A stretch of DNA of 9,372 nt, from contig CAKQNH010000126.1 in NCBI GenBank assembly GCA_934255105.1, positions 1-9,372 of the forward strand. Direction: 5' to 3'. Below, piece by piece: positions 1 through 8,106 of the stretch; the stretch's first letter is position 1; every line of letters begins with the position of its first letter. Below the pieces are notes generated by a model, which was not told where the DNA came from, did no database searches, and worked only from the letters and a program-made list of their open reading frames with translations. The position numbers were made by a program, and so were the translations under genes. This stretch comes from an uncultured Pirellulaceae bacterium (GTDB lineage: Bacteria > Planctomycetota > Planctomycetia > Pirellulales > Pirellulaceae).

Positions 1-338
1 GGCATCCACTGGAAGCCGATATGTTCTGTCAAATGCGGCTGGTGAGCTTCGGCGACATAGCCCAGGAAATAGCTTACGCGTTTGTGGTAATCGCCCCGCT
101 TGGCACCCTTTACGTCATACTCCACCACGAATCGGAAATCTCCATCGAGGTCGATTTGCTGCTGCGCGATCCCGGTCTCCTCCTGCGTCTCGCGCAGAGC
201 CGTCTGCAAAATATCCTCGCCCGGTTCAGCATGCCCCTTAGGCAGATCCCAGCGGCGCGCATGGCGCATCAATAGGAACTGTGGCGTGGGCTGCCGACAA
301 AACAACAGACAACCGGCCGCTTCGATCAATCGCATCAT
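1..338 (-). CDS. NUDIX hydrolase, Ap4A hydrolase-like (partial, C-terminus beyond window)
   Basis: Read on the minus strand this gives 112 codons beginning MMRLIEAAGCLLFCRQ, with no stop before the window edge. A complete NUDIX box lies at residues 35-57 (G-x5-E-x7-REtqEEtGI: G35, E41, R49, E50, E53, E54, G56), the Mg2+-binding helix that cleaves nucleoside diphosphates linked to another moiety. The preceding RRWDLPKGHAEPGE, and the later EYDVKG...KRVSYFLGY, resemble asymmetrical bis(5'-nucleosyl)-tetraphosphatases (NUDT2-like), which remove Ap4A. That substrate is inferred from family likeness. ATG codons occur at 347, 338 and 335 (first bases). I chose 338 because GGAG at 351-348 gives a 9-nt spacing there but none to 347. 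It is transcribed away from the gene at 624. It could instead be another small NUDIX enzyme. Confidence 0.85.
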   Translation of the reverse strand, partial: MMRLIEAAGCLLFCRQPTPQFLLMRHARRWDLPKGHAEPGEDILQTALRETQEETGIAQQQIDLDGDFRFVVEYDVKGAKRGDYHKRVSYFLGYVAEAHQPHLTEHIGFQWM

Positions 339-347
339 GTATAACAT

Positions 348-351
348 CTCC
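348..351 (-). promoter_or_regulatory. Ribosome binding site of the NUDIX gene
   Basis: GGAG on the minus strand abuts the ATG at 347 but sits 9 nt before the ATG at 338. It therefore favours initiation at 338 (or at 335, with 12 nt) over the outermost ATG. Confidence 0.5.
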
Positions 352-490
352 GCTGCTCTATCCACTCAACTGAAATTTCATCCAGACACTGAATCTCATT
401 GTCTAGGTATCAAGGCCTCCTAGAATAGTGTGCCTGCCCCCGACTGCGATAGCCTGAAATTGCCGCTCGCGATACAGAGATAGCCGTAGC

Positions 491-525
491 GGAACTCGCC
501 AAGAGTTTCGGCAGACGCGTCTGCC
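491..525. repeat. Hairpin plus 16-bp perfect palindrome
   Basis: GGAACTC (491-497), loop GCCAA, GAGTTTC (503-509) forms a 7-bp stem with one G-U pair. It is followed immediately by GGCAGACGCGTCTGCC (510-525), a perfect palindrome. AGCGG at 488-492 and CCGCT at 537-541 could form an outer stem that competes with the first hairpin. The compact paired-hairpin form resembles dispersed REP-like intergenic elements. I recall similar strings from Rhodopirellula-type genomes but cannot confirm this here. A protein-binding site is the alternative. Confidence 0.5.
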
Positions 526-549
526 ACAACTGCAGGCCGCTGAGATTAT

Positions 550-579
550 GAGTAAAATGCAGAGCTGTAAGAGTAAAAT
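550..579. repeat. Pair of GAGTAAAAT direct repeats, 21-nt period
   Basis: GAGTAAAAT occurs at 550-558 and again at 571-579, a start-to-start distance of 21 nt, about two helical turns. The second copy ends 44 nt before the GTG start at 624. Position and phasing suit tandem binding sites for a regulator of that gene, but no regulator is identified. TAAAAT within each copy also resembles a -10 hexamer, without a good -35 at 17 nt. Confidence 0.3.
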
Positions 580-610
580 ACCGTCTGACTTCTTCGCTCA
601 ATAGTCCCAC

Positions 611-614
611 AAGG
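611..614 (+). promoter_or_regulatory. Ribosome binding site supporting a GTG start at 624
   Basis: AAGG lies 9 nt before the GTG at 624. The frame is open back to a TGA at 549-551 without any in-frame ATG, GTG or TTG, so GTG 624 is the first usable start. Confidence 0.45.
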
Positions 615-623
615 CCTGCTGCT

Positions 624-3600
624 GTGCTTCACTATCCCACCCTGACTGCATTCCTACTCCTCTGTACGCTGCTCCTGCACGGCCAAACCGAGTCGCCCGC
701 TTGGGGCCAATCCGTCACTAAACCCGTGCAGATCGGAGAAACGCAGTTCACCATCCCGGCCGACATGGAATTGGAATTGGTCGCAGGCGAACCTCTGACC
801 ACCTGGCCCATGCTGGCCGACTGGGATTCGCAAGGTCGATTATTGCTGGTCGAATCGGGAGGTGTAACCAAACCCATCGAGGAACACAACAAAAAACTTC
901 TGCATCGCATCGTGCGTCTAGAGGACACAAATGGTGACGGACAGTTCGACACGCGGACCGTTGTCGCCCAAGACCTGCCATTCACCGAGGGCATCCTATG
1001 CATTGGACGCGATCTGCTGATCGCTGCACCTCCGTCCATCTATCAATTGATCGATGAAGACCGGGATGGCATCTACGAATCGCGCCAGGTATGGTTCGAC
1101 GGCCAGACAATCACCGGTTGTGCCAATGATCTGCATGGGCCTTATTGGGGACGGGACGGTTGGATCTATTGGTGCAAGGGTGCCTTTGCCGAGCAGCATC
1201 ATGAACTGCTCAGCGGACGTTCGCTCAGCTCCTCAGCCGCTCATATTTTCCGCCGGCGGCTTGCCGGCGGCCCAATTGAACCGGTCATGACTGGAGGCAT
1301 GGACAACCCAGTAGCAGTAGCCATCACGCCCGAGGGAGAGCGTTTTTTCACCAGCACATTTCTGCATGCACCTGGCCAGACCCCTGGTCTGCGCGATGGA
1401 ATCGCCCACGCGGTATACGGAGGCTTGTATGGCAAGGAGCATCGGAAAGTCACCGACGGGCATGTGCGAACTGGCGATTTGATGCCGATCATGGTCGAAC
1501 TTGGCGCGGCCGCCCCCAGCGGTCTCGTCTGCCTGTCATCCACGCATTTGCTACCGCGACAGGCAGCGGGCGAAAGCACGCTGGTGGCGGCGTTGTTCAA
1601 TGTGCAGAAAGTGACCGCGCATCGGCTGCAACCGATGGGGGCCAGTTTCATCGCCCACAACAGCGACTTGGTAGTAGCTGACCGGATCGACTTCCATCCC
1701 ACCGACGTCCTAGAAGATATGGATGGGAGTTTATTAATCATCGATACAGGAGGATGGTATGACTTGTGTTGCCCCTCGTCCCGCGTCGACCAAAAGACCG
1801 CCGCCGGCGGCGTGTATCGCTTATCACCCAGCCCGACGCTCTCTTCGGCGCCCCAGGTGGGCATTGATCAACTCCGCTTTCCCACCACTCAAACCAACGC
1901 GATCGACTCCTCCGCGCTCCACCCAGCCGTGAGCGACCCAGCTCGACTACCTCAGCTTCTATTGGACGGTCGCCCCTGGGTCGCTCGTAACGCACAACTG
2001 CAGTTGGTCGAGCTGGCGCAGAGCACAGGCCGGACGGAGCGGGCTCAGCGAGAACTGTCGGAGCGTATCGTAGCCGATCTCCAAAGCCAAATGCAGGACA
2101 GCCGGCAATCGCTGGACGCGCGGCTGGCCAGCTTGTGGGGCCTCTGCATGTGGGGTGACGAACGTGCGCTGAAGGCTATCGTCGAGCAGTTGAGCGGTTC
2201 CGAGGTCAGCTTGCTACAAGCGGCTTGCCACGCCGTTTCACTACACCGCTGTGCAGCGGCCAAACCGCAACTAGAAAAACTGCTTAAACACGCAAACCTG
2301 CAAGTCTCACGGGTCGCCGCCGAAGGGCTGGGGCGCATTGGAGATCGCACCTCGGCTGACGCATTGCTGGCTGTCTTGGATGGCCGTCACGCCGACGATC
2401 GTGTGTGGGAGCACTCGATAACCTACGCGCTAATCGAACTGCAGGCCGCTGACCAATCGCTCAAGTATCTCGCTAGCACAGCGTCGCACCGTGGTCGCAG
2501 TGAACAAGCTGGATCGGCATCGCAATCCAATTCAGCATCGCCGGGCGGCGCAGAATCATCGCCGGGCGGCGCACACGCTGCCACCGCACAGCGCAAGCGC
2601 ATCGCCATGCAAGTCATCGATCAACTGGCCGCTTCGCAGCGTCTAACCGTGGACATGCTGCTCGACGGACTGAATTCTCGCGATGATCTCTATCGCCAGA
2701 CTGCCAGTCAAATATTGGCCCAGCACCCCGAATGGGCACCTAGCTACCAAGTGGCGATCGACGAGCTTTATCAGCAGGCCGCGACCCAGCCTGTGTTCCG
2801 CAGCGGGCAAATCGAAGAGGCCACATCGTCGGGTAGCGGCGACGCACTTCAAACCATCGTGGCAGGCTGGCGGGAGACAGCCACTGTACAACAACTGATG
2901 GTCCAGTGGATCGCAGCCGCCCCAACCGCTCCCCCAGCACAACAGCGGCGACTAGTCGCGTTGCTGGCCGCCTATGCCAATAGCAATCTACCCACGGATT
3001 GGACCGCTCCGCTGGCCCAATGGCTGATGGAGGCGGCAGCGGCCGATCAAAGGGCCCTAGCAAACCAACTGGCCGAACTGAAACTGCCCGGTTCCTCAGA
3101 CCTCAATGCGCGGCTCATCGAATTGGCCAGCAGCACGCATGATGAAGTGGCTCGCCTGCAGTTCCTGGCCGCCCTCCCCTTCAATACCGCAGTTGCCAGC
3201 CCCAAGCTAGAGCAGGCTATTCTGTCAGCGTTACAATCAGATGGCGCAGCCGTCGACGCCGACGACAAACCACTGGAGTCTGCGGATGAGTCGTCAAGTA
3301 AATCCACGGCTGACTCTCTAGCGGCACCCTCGCGCGCGTCGCTGTCTAGCGCTGCGATGGCTGCGTTGCAACGAGTGCGACTGTCCATCGAGAGCGGTCG
3401 CCAATTGCTGGAAAGTCTGCCGCAGCAGTCTGCCCGGCACCTGCCACTGGTCGTTGAAGCCATCAGCCGCGTAGGCGACGATGCGCTCGATGCGGATCTG
3501 TTGCAGCAGTTAGCCGAACTGCCCGCAGCTCGCACCCTGGCCGAGGGACAAGTACTCAATCTGTATCGCACGCGTTCTGCTGCGTTAAAACGGGCTGCTC

Positions 3601-4100
3601 AAGCCGCGGTGACCGCGATGGCGCAACCTGCCAGCGACATACAGGAGAAGATCGACACGGTGTTGAGCCAGTTAAAACCTGGCGACCCGATGCGTGGCCT
3701 GCAATTGTTTCGCAGCAGCAAGACGGCTTGTAGCGGATGTCACAAACTGGGCTACGTCGGCGGCGAGATCGGTCCCGACCTGACTCATATCGGTTCCAGC
3801 CGCACGCGCCCCGCCCTGCTGGAGGCTATCCTATTCCCCAGCGCGCGTCTGGAACAAAGTTATCAATCGACGAAGATATTGACACACGATGGCCAGGTCT
3901 ACAATGGGCTCATTACGCAGCACCTGAGCCCGACTCAGTTCGTGATGCAGCTTTCAGCCGACAAGTCGATTGTACTCAGCACCGACGATGTCGAACGGCA
4001 AGAGCTCAGCGAGGTCTCCATCATGCCCAGTGGTCTGGCCGACTTGCTCACGCTGGACGAGCTGTCCGACCTGATGGCAATTTTAGAATCGGCTAAGTGA
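624..4100 (+). CDS. PVC-type dehydrogenase-like / HEAT-repeat / c-type cytochrome fusion, secreted
   Basis: This 1158-residue protein starts at GTG 624. Residues 1 to about 29 form a signal peptide with core LTAFLLLCTLLL and, unusually, no Lys or Arg in its n-region. Residues about 35-400 match the planctomycete/verrucomicrobial membrane-bound dehydrogenase-like propeller (TIGR02604 type), with Ca2+-loop-like DTNGDGQFD (101-109) and DEDRDGIYE (144-152) and NDLHGPYWGRDGWIYW from N168. About 425-800 is helical HEAT-type repeat (for example VSRVAAEGLGRIGDRTSADALLAVL). Linkers rich in Ser/Gly and Ser/Asp interrupt it near 628-655 and 880-905. The C-terminal 130 residues match the putative haem-binding domain (TIGR02603 type): CSGCH at 1036-1040, GPDLTHIG downstream, and M1134 in a MPSGL motif as likely axial ligand. 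It presumably acts outside the cytoplasmic membrane in electron transfer; substrate and partner are unknown. The family name is historical and dehydrogenase activity is unproven. Confidence 0.92.
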   Translation: MLHYPTLTAFLLLCTLLLHGQTESPAWGQSVTKPVQIGETQFTIPADMELELVAGEPLTTWPMLADWDSQGRLLLVESGGVTKPIEEHNKKLLHRIVRLEDTNGDGQFDTRTVVAQDLPFTEGILCIGRDLLIAAPPSIYQLIDEDRDGIYESRQVWFDGQTITGCANDLHGPYWGRDGWIYWCKGAFAEQHHELLSGRSLSSSAAHIFRRRLAGGPIEPVMTGGMDNPVAVAITPEGERFFTSTFLHAPGQTPGLRDGIAHAVYGGLYGKEHRKVTDGHVRTGDLMPIMVELGAAAPSGLVCLSSTHLLPRQAAGESTLVAALFNVQKVTAHRLQPMGASFIAHNSDLVVADRIDFHPTDVLEDMDGSLLIIDTGGWYDLCCPSSRVDQKTAAGGVYRLSPSPTLSSAPQVGIDQLRFPTTQTNAIDSSALHPAVSDPARLPQLLLDGRPWVARNAQLQLVELAQSTGRTERAQRELSERIVADLQSQMQDSRQSLDARLASLWGLCMWGDERALKAIVEQLSGSEVSLLQAACHAVSLHRCAAAKPQLEKLLKHANLQVSRVAAEGLGRIGDRTSADALLAVLDGRHADDRVWEHSITYALIELQAADQSLKYLASTASHRGRSEQAGSASQSNSASPGGAESSPGGAHAATAQRKRIAMQVIDQLAASQRLTVDMLLDGLNSRDDLYRQTASQILAQHPEWAPSYQVAIDELYQQAATQPVFRSGQIEEATSSGSGDALQTIVAGWRETATVQQLMVQWIAAAPTAPPAQQRRLVALLAAYANSNLPTDWTAPLAQWLMEAAAADQRALANQLAELKLPGSSDLNARLIELASSTHDEVARLQFLAALPFNTAVASPKLEQAILSALQSDGAAVDADDKPLESADESSSKSTADSLAAPSRASLSSAAMAALQRVRLSIESGRQLLESLPQQSARHLPLVVEAISRVGDDALDADLLQQLAELPAARTLAEGQVLNLYRTRSAALKRAAQAAVTAMAQPASDIQEKIDTVLSQLKPGDPMRGLQLFRSSKTACSGCHKLGYVGGEIGPDLTHIGSSRTRPALLEAILFPSARLEQSYQSTKILTHDGQVYNGLITQHLSPTQFVMQLSADKSIVLSTDDVERQELSEVSIMPSGLADLLTLDELSDLMAILESAK
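2536..2573 (+). repeat. 17-nt direct repeat in a linker of the HEAT region
   Basis: CATCGCCGGGCGGCGCA occurs at 2536-2552 and 2557-2573, a 21-nt period (7 codons), encoding SPGGAE and SPGGAH. It lies in a Ser/Gly/Ala-rich linker within the HEAT region of the large fusion protein. The in-frame period leaves the reading frame intact. It looks like a local duplication in a tolerant surface loop. Confidence 0.7.
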
Positions 4101-4128
4101 GCAAACATTTCAGGGATGCAAGACTACG

Positions 4129-4728
4129 ATGAAGATCTACACCAAGACGGGCGACTGTGGAACGACCGGACTATTCGCCGGGCCGCGCGTCGAAAAAGAT
4201 CATCCACGCATCGAAGCCTACGGCAGCGTGGACGAATTGAGCGCGGTGCTGGGGATGGCAATTGCCCAGCTATGTCAGTCTGCACAGTCGCAACCATCGC
4301 CAGAGCAAGCTGAGCCCAGTCTGAGCGATCTGAGCCAGTTTCTGTGCAGCGTGCAGAGCGACCTGTTTTCGATCGGAGCAGAATTGGCTACTCCCGACCC
4401 GGCCAAGCACGGCATGTGCCTGCTGACCGAGCAGCGGATCGAGGAGCTCGAGCGCACCATCGATGTGCTCGACGCACAGCTTCCAGCATTAGAAAATTTC
4501 ATATTACCCGGAGGGAGTCCGGCCGCTGCTGCCGTTCAACTGGGGCGCACCGTTTGCCGCCGCGCAGAGCGCGCCGTGGTCGGGCTGTCCCATATGGCGG
4601 ACGTCCACGACTGCCGCCTGAGTGTAATCTACTTAAATCGCTTGAGCGATTTGTTGTTTGTGATCGCCCGCTACATCAACCGCGTAGCGGGAGTCAGCGA
4701 AACGCTGTGGAGCAAGCCCGTGGGGTAA
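4129..4728 (+). CDS. pduO: PduO-type ATP:cob(I)alamin adenosyltransferase
   Basis: It transfers the adenosyl group of ATP to cob(I)alamin or a corrinoid precursor, giving coenzyme B12 in the cytoplasm. The 199 residues open with the family signature MKIYTKTGDCGTTGLFAG and RVEKDHPRIEAYGSVDELSA. D35 in VDEL and the Arg cluster CRRAER (143-148) correspond to the ATP/corrinoid-site acidic residue and arginines of PduO enzymes. ILPGGSPAAAAVQLGRT (125-141) and YLNRLSDLLFVIAR (168-181) complete the five-helix-bundle fold. Residues about 50-67 (QSAQSQPSPEQAEPSLSD) form a polar, probably flexible insertion. It begins 28 nt after the upstream stop, suggesting co-transcription; its likely Shine-Dalgarno (AGGG, 4112-4115) is rather far at 13 nt. 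An ATG at 4116 is out of frame. The stop codon and last codons fall in a 24-bp tandem repeat, so the end PVG-stop may be repeat-derived. MMAB/YvqK-like is the same family. Confidence 0.93.
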   Translation: MKIYTKTGDCGTTGLFAGPRVEKDHPRIEAYGSVDELSAVLGMAIAQLCQSAQSQPSPEQAEPSLSDLSQFLCSVQSDLFSIGAELATPDPAKHGMCLLTEQRIEELERTIDVLDAQLPALENFILPGGSPAAAAVQLGRTVCRRAERAVVGLSHMADVHDCRLSVIYLNRLSDLLFVIARYINRVAGVSETLWSKPVG

Positions 4729-4839
4729 GCGTCCAGCTTGACTGTGGGGTAAGCTTCTAGCTTGCCCGTGATGTAAGCTTCCAGCTTGTCTGTGGGGTAA
4801 GCTTCTAGCTTGCCAGTATTGTAAGCTTCCAGCTTGCCG
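4722..4839 (+). repeat. 24-bp tandem repeat array, five units
   Basis: Five consecutive units begin at 4722, 4746, 4770, 4794 and 4818, sharing the core GTAAGCTTCYAGCTTG. The last unit degenerates after 4838. The core holds a short inverted repeat, AAGCT-TCC/TCT-AGCTT. Units 2 and 4 carry TTCTAGCTT and GGGG heads; units 3 and 5 carry TTCCAGCTT and GATG or ATTG heads, so a 48-bp pair seems to have been copied. Unit 1 is the most diverged (AAGCGTCC) and contains the TAA stop of the adenosyltransferase gene. Because 24 is divisible by 3, the reverse strand reads as an open 8-residue repeat (QAGSLPHR-like), which I regard as an artefact. Confidence 0.93.
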
Positions 4840-4939
4840 AATTAAAAAAGCGACAAACTGAAGCTTGTTCCGCGCATGGACCGCGATGCTTTGCGTCTGC
4901 ACCGCCGCTTCCTGGCTAGCGGCTAACAGAGTAAACTGA

Positions 4940-4968
4940 TTGTTCTAAAGCATCGACCCATCTATAAC
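4940..4968 (+). promoter_or_regulatory. Candidate sigma-70-type promoter for glnB-glnD
   Basis: TTGTTC (4940-4945) and TATAAC (4963-4968) are separated by exactly 17 nt. The -10 matches the consensus at five of six positions; the -35 matches mainly in TTG. Transcription would start near 4975, about 130 nt before glnB, placing the inverted repeat at 4982-5045 at the very 5' end of the transcript. Planctomycete promoters are poorly defined, so this is tentative. Confidence 0.35.
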
Positions 4969-4981
4969 TGTCGCGGATTGG

Positions 4982-5444
<463 letters not shown>

Positions 5445-5463
5445 GAGCTAAGAGGGGCAATCA

Positions 5464-8106
5464 ATGGCTTTGGCAGGTGGCTTGCCGCCAGCGGTGATCC
5501 AAGCACGCGACCGACTCAAACAGGGGCGGGTCAAACTGCGCGCCCTACACGATGGTGGGTTATCAAGCCTACAAGTCTGTGGGAAGCTAACCGATTTGCT
5601 CGACTCGATCATTCTCGACCTGACTGAAGCTGCCGTGCTGCAAAGTGGCGTGGGCGAATTGGCGGGGCAAGTTGCCCTGGTGGCCCACGGCGGATACGGC
5701 CGCCGCGACGTGGCCCCCTTCTCCGATGTCGATCTGATGCTGCTGCACTCGCCAGAATACAACAGTCAAGCCGCAGCAATCGCACAACTGCTCAGCCAAT
5801 GGATCGTCGACGCCGGCTGCCTATTGGGCTTTTCACTGCGCACCCCGGCACAAGCTCTGAAGCTGGCCTGGAGCGAACCCGTTATTTTCACCTCGCTGAC
5901 GGAAAGTCGCCTGCTGAGCGGGAGCGCATCTCTCTTTTCGCAATACATGCAGGGCTTGCGACACGGCGCGCGGCGGCGGCGAAAGAAACTGATTCGCGCT
6001 GTCGAACAAGCGCGGTTGGCCGAGCGTCGCAAATACGGCGAAACCGTGTTCTTGCTCGAACCCAATATCAAACGTTCACGCGGCGGCCTACGCGATATTC
6101 AATTGATCCGCTGGGTCGGCTTTATCCAATACGGCGAGACCGATTTAGCCAAACTCAATCAGCTCGGGCACTTGGTCAGCGAGGACTATCAAGCCCTCCG
6201 TCGTGGATTGCCCTATCTACTGCGACTGCGCAATCAAATGCACTTTGAAGCTGGCAAACCCCAGGACCAACTCGACCGCAGCCTGCAAATGCGCCTTGCC
6301 AAATGGAGTGGCTTTCAGGGTAGCGACGGCGTGCTTCCAGTCGAGCAGTTCATGCGCGAGTATTTTGAGCATACTAGCGAGACTCGCTACTGCTCTGCCC
6401 ACTTCGTGGAGTCGGCCAAATGGCAATCTCCCGTCGCCTTGTCCATCGAACACAGCTTGGGCCTACCGGTGCAACGCGATTACCGAGTCGGCTGGCGGCA
6501 TGTGTGGGCTACCCAAGCGGGGCTCGTACGCTTGCGGCGCGATCCGGCAGCCGTGCTCGAATTGATGTCGGTCTCCAGTCGTTACGACAAACCGATCGAG
6601 CATCAGACGTGGCGCGAAATTCGCACAGCCATGCTCAAGCGAAAAATCACCGAAATCGATCGCGTGACCATTGAACGTTTCTTGGAGTTGATGTCCAGCA
6701 GCGGAAATCTGGCCGACCAACTGAGGCGTTTGCACGAGCTGCGCGTGCTGGAACAGATCATCCCGGAAATGACTCATGCCCGCTGTCTATTGCAGTTCAA
6801 CCAGTATCACAAGTACACCGTCGATGCGCATTCGATTCGCGCCGTCGAGTGCGTGACTGACCTGGAGGACGAAACCGGACTGTTGGGAATCATCTACCGT
6901 GGCCTCAAGAACAAAACCATTTTGCACTTGGCCCTGTTAATCCATGACTTGGGCAAAGGCCATGTGGAGGACCACAGCGAAGTAGGGCGGCGAATTGCCG
7001 AGAGGACAGCCGAGCGACTGCGGCTGAGTTCGCAGGATAAAGAGACGCTGATGTTCTTGGTGCACCAGCATCTGCTGCTGGCCAACACCGCCTTTCGTTT
7101 TGACTTGAGCAATCGGGAAGCGGCAGTCAAGTTCGCTGCCGTAGTGGGTTCGAGCGAACGCCTGCAGTTGCTGCTGCTGCTGACCTACGCAGATTTGGCC
7201 AGTGTCGGACCCGACGTGGTCAATCAGTGGAAAGTCGACTTGCTGCTACAGCTCTACCATCAGACCGATGCAAACTTTCGAGACGACAAACCTGGCGACG
7301 GGTTTCGCGAAGAGATCGCCAGTCGTCGCGAAATGATCATGCAAGCCGTCTCCACCGTCGACCCGCAAACGCTCCCCTGGTGGCGCAGTCAAATCGATGC
7401 GCTGCCGATCGGCTACCTGATGCGCACCACGCCTTCGGAAGCAGTGGCGGAACTATCCAACCTACTGCAACTCGACTCCCAGCCCTCGTTGGCTTGGGGC
7501 AAGTATATTGAGGCTCAACGAGCGGTGGAGTATACCGTCGCTACTCGTCAAACTGGCCAGCCCATTGGCACCTTCCATCGCATTACAGGTGCCTTGTCGA
7601 GCATGGGTCTGCAGATCAATGCAGCCGACATCCACACTCAGCCAGGCGAGATCGCCTGGGACCGGTTCATCGTCGAAGACTGCGAATTCGACGGTCCGCC
7701 GCCACAAGCAAGCATTGATGCGGTGTGCCGCCGGATCAACCAGGCCCTTGCGCCAGGAAACACCACACCACCCAGCTTTCCCAAAAAATGGTTTATCGGC
7801 AAAAGCAAGAACGCGCCAAGCCTGGAGATTCAACCGACTCAAGTTCGCTTTGACAACAGTACGTCGGACCACCACACCATCATCACTCTATTCGCTTATG
7901 ACCGACTGGGGTTGCTCTATGCCGTCTCCAAAGTTCTGTTTGACATGCAGTTGATCTTACATTTCGCCAAGATCAGCACCCATCTAGATCAAGTGGTCGA
8001 CGTATTTTACGTCACCGACATGACCGGAAAAAAGATCGAAGAGGGGACGCGGCTCTACATGATTCGGCAAAGGTTGCTGCAGGCCACACGCAGCAGCACC
8101 ACTTGA
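5464..8106 (+). CDS. glnD: PII uridylyltransferase / uridylyl-removing enzyme
   Basis: GlnD is the cytoplasmic glutamine sensor that adds UMP to PII when glutamine is scarce and removes it when glutamine is abundant. The 880 residues match the usual length (about 850-900). The nucleotidyltransferase domain has GGYGRRDVAPFSDVDL (76-91) with metal-binding D88 and D90, followed by the family motif PNIKRSRGGLRDIQLIRW. The HD hydrolase domain that removes UMP shows H456 in DAHSIRAVE, H494-D495 in IHDLGKG, then EDHSEVG and LVHQHLLL. Two C-terminal ACT domains, the likely glutamine sensors, start near residue 688 (VEYTVATR) and 803 (HHTIITLFAYDRLGLLYAVS). AGAGGGG (5451-5457) lies 6 nt before the ATG, and glnB ends 19 nt upstream, so the pair is almost certainly co-transcribed and probably co-translated. 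No key motif appears lost. Confidence 0.96.
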   Translation: MALAGGLPPAVIQARDRLKQGRVKLRALHDGGLSSLQVCGKLTDLLDSIILDLTEAAVLQSGVGELAGQVALVAHGGYGRRDVAPFSDVDLMLLHSPEYNSQAAAIAQLLSQWIVDAGCLLGFSLRTPAQALKLAWSEPVIFTSLTESRLLSGSASLFSQYMQGLRHGARRRRKKLIRAVEQARLAERRKYGETVFLLEPNIKRSRGGLRDIQLIRWVGFIQYGETDLAKLNQLGHLVSEDYQALRRGLPYLLRLRNQMHFEAGKPQDQLDRSLQMRLAKWSGFQGSDGVLPVEQFMREYFEHTSETRYCSAHFVESAKWQSPVALSIEHSLGLPVQRDYRVGWRHVWATQAGLVRLRRDPAAVLELMSVSSRYDKPIEHQTWREIRTAMLKRKITEIDRVTIERFLELMSSSGNLADQLRRLHELRVLEQIIPEMTHARCLLQFNQYHKYTVDAHSIRAVECVTDLEDETGLLGIIYRGLKNKTILHLALLIHDLGKGHVEDHSEVGRRIAERTAERLRLSSQDKETLMFLVHQHLLLANTAFRFDLSNREAAVKFAAVVGSSERLQLLLLLTYADLASVGPDVVNQWKVDLLLQLYHQTDANFRDDKPGDGFREEIASRREMIMQAVSTVDPQTLPWWRSQIDALPIGYLMRTTPSEAVAELSNLLQLDSQPSLAWGKYIEAQRAVEYTVATRQTGQPIGTFHRITGALSSMGLQINAADIHTQPGEIAWDRFIVEDCEFDGPPPQASIDAVCRRINQALAPGNTTPPSFPKKWFIGKSKNAPSLEIQPTQVRFDNSTSDHHTIITLFAYDRLGLLYAVSKVLFDMQLILHFAKISTHLDQVVDVFYVTDMTGKKIEEGTRLYMIRQRLLQATRSSTT

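Larger units (their letters stand above)
339..623. other. Divergent intergenic region
   Basis: This gap separates the minus-strand NUDIX gene from the plus-strand gene at 624. It must hold both promoters, but I see no convincing -35/-10 pair for either. It contains an imperfect hairpin followed directly by a 16-bp perfect palindrome (491-525) and two copies of GAGTAAAAT (550-558 and 571-579). Open frames across it look like shadows with no family resemblance. Confidence 0.6.

Noticed and set aside
411..617. CAAGGCCT at 411-418 and 610-617 as target-site duplication of an inserted element
   Set aside because: An 8-nt match that is largely palindromic can arise by chance, and no transposase or terminal inverted repeats lie just inside it.
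1799..1812. CGCCGCCGGCGGCG perfect palindrome
   Set aside because: It lies inside coding sequence as GC-rich Ala-Gly codons (TAAGG) and needs no further explanation.
4722..4839. CRISPR array
   Set aside because: Units are directly contiguous with no unique spacers, and no cas gene is present.
4633..4902. 89-codon minus-strand frame with 8-residue repeats (QAGSLPHR-like)
   Set aside because: It is the reverse translation of the 24-bp tandem array plus the antisense of the adenosyltransferase 3' end; 24 bp is three-divisible, so the frame stays open automatically.
4904..4923. GCCGCT/AGCGGC hairpin as terminator of the adenosyltransferase transcript
   Set aside because: Only six base pairs with an 8-nt loop and no T-tract; too weak to call.
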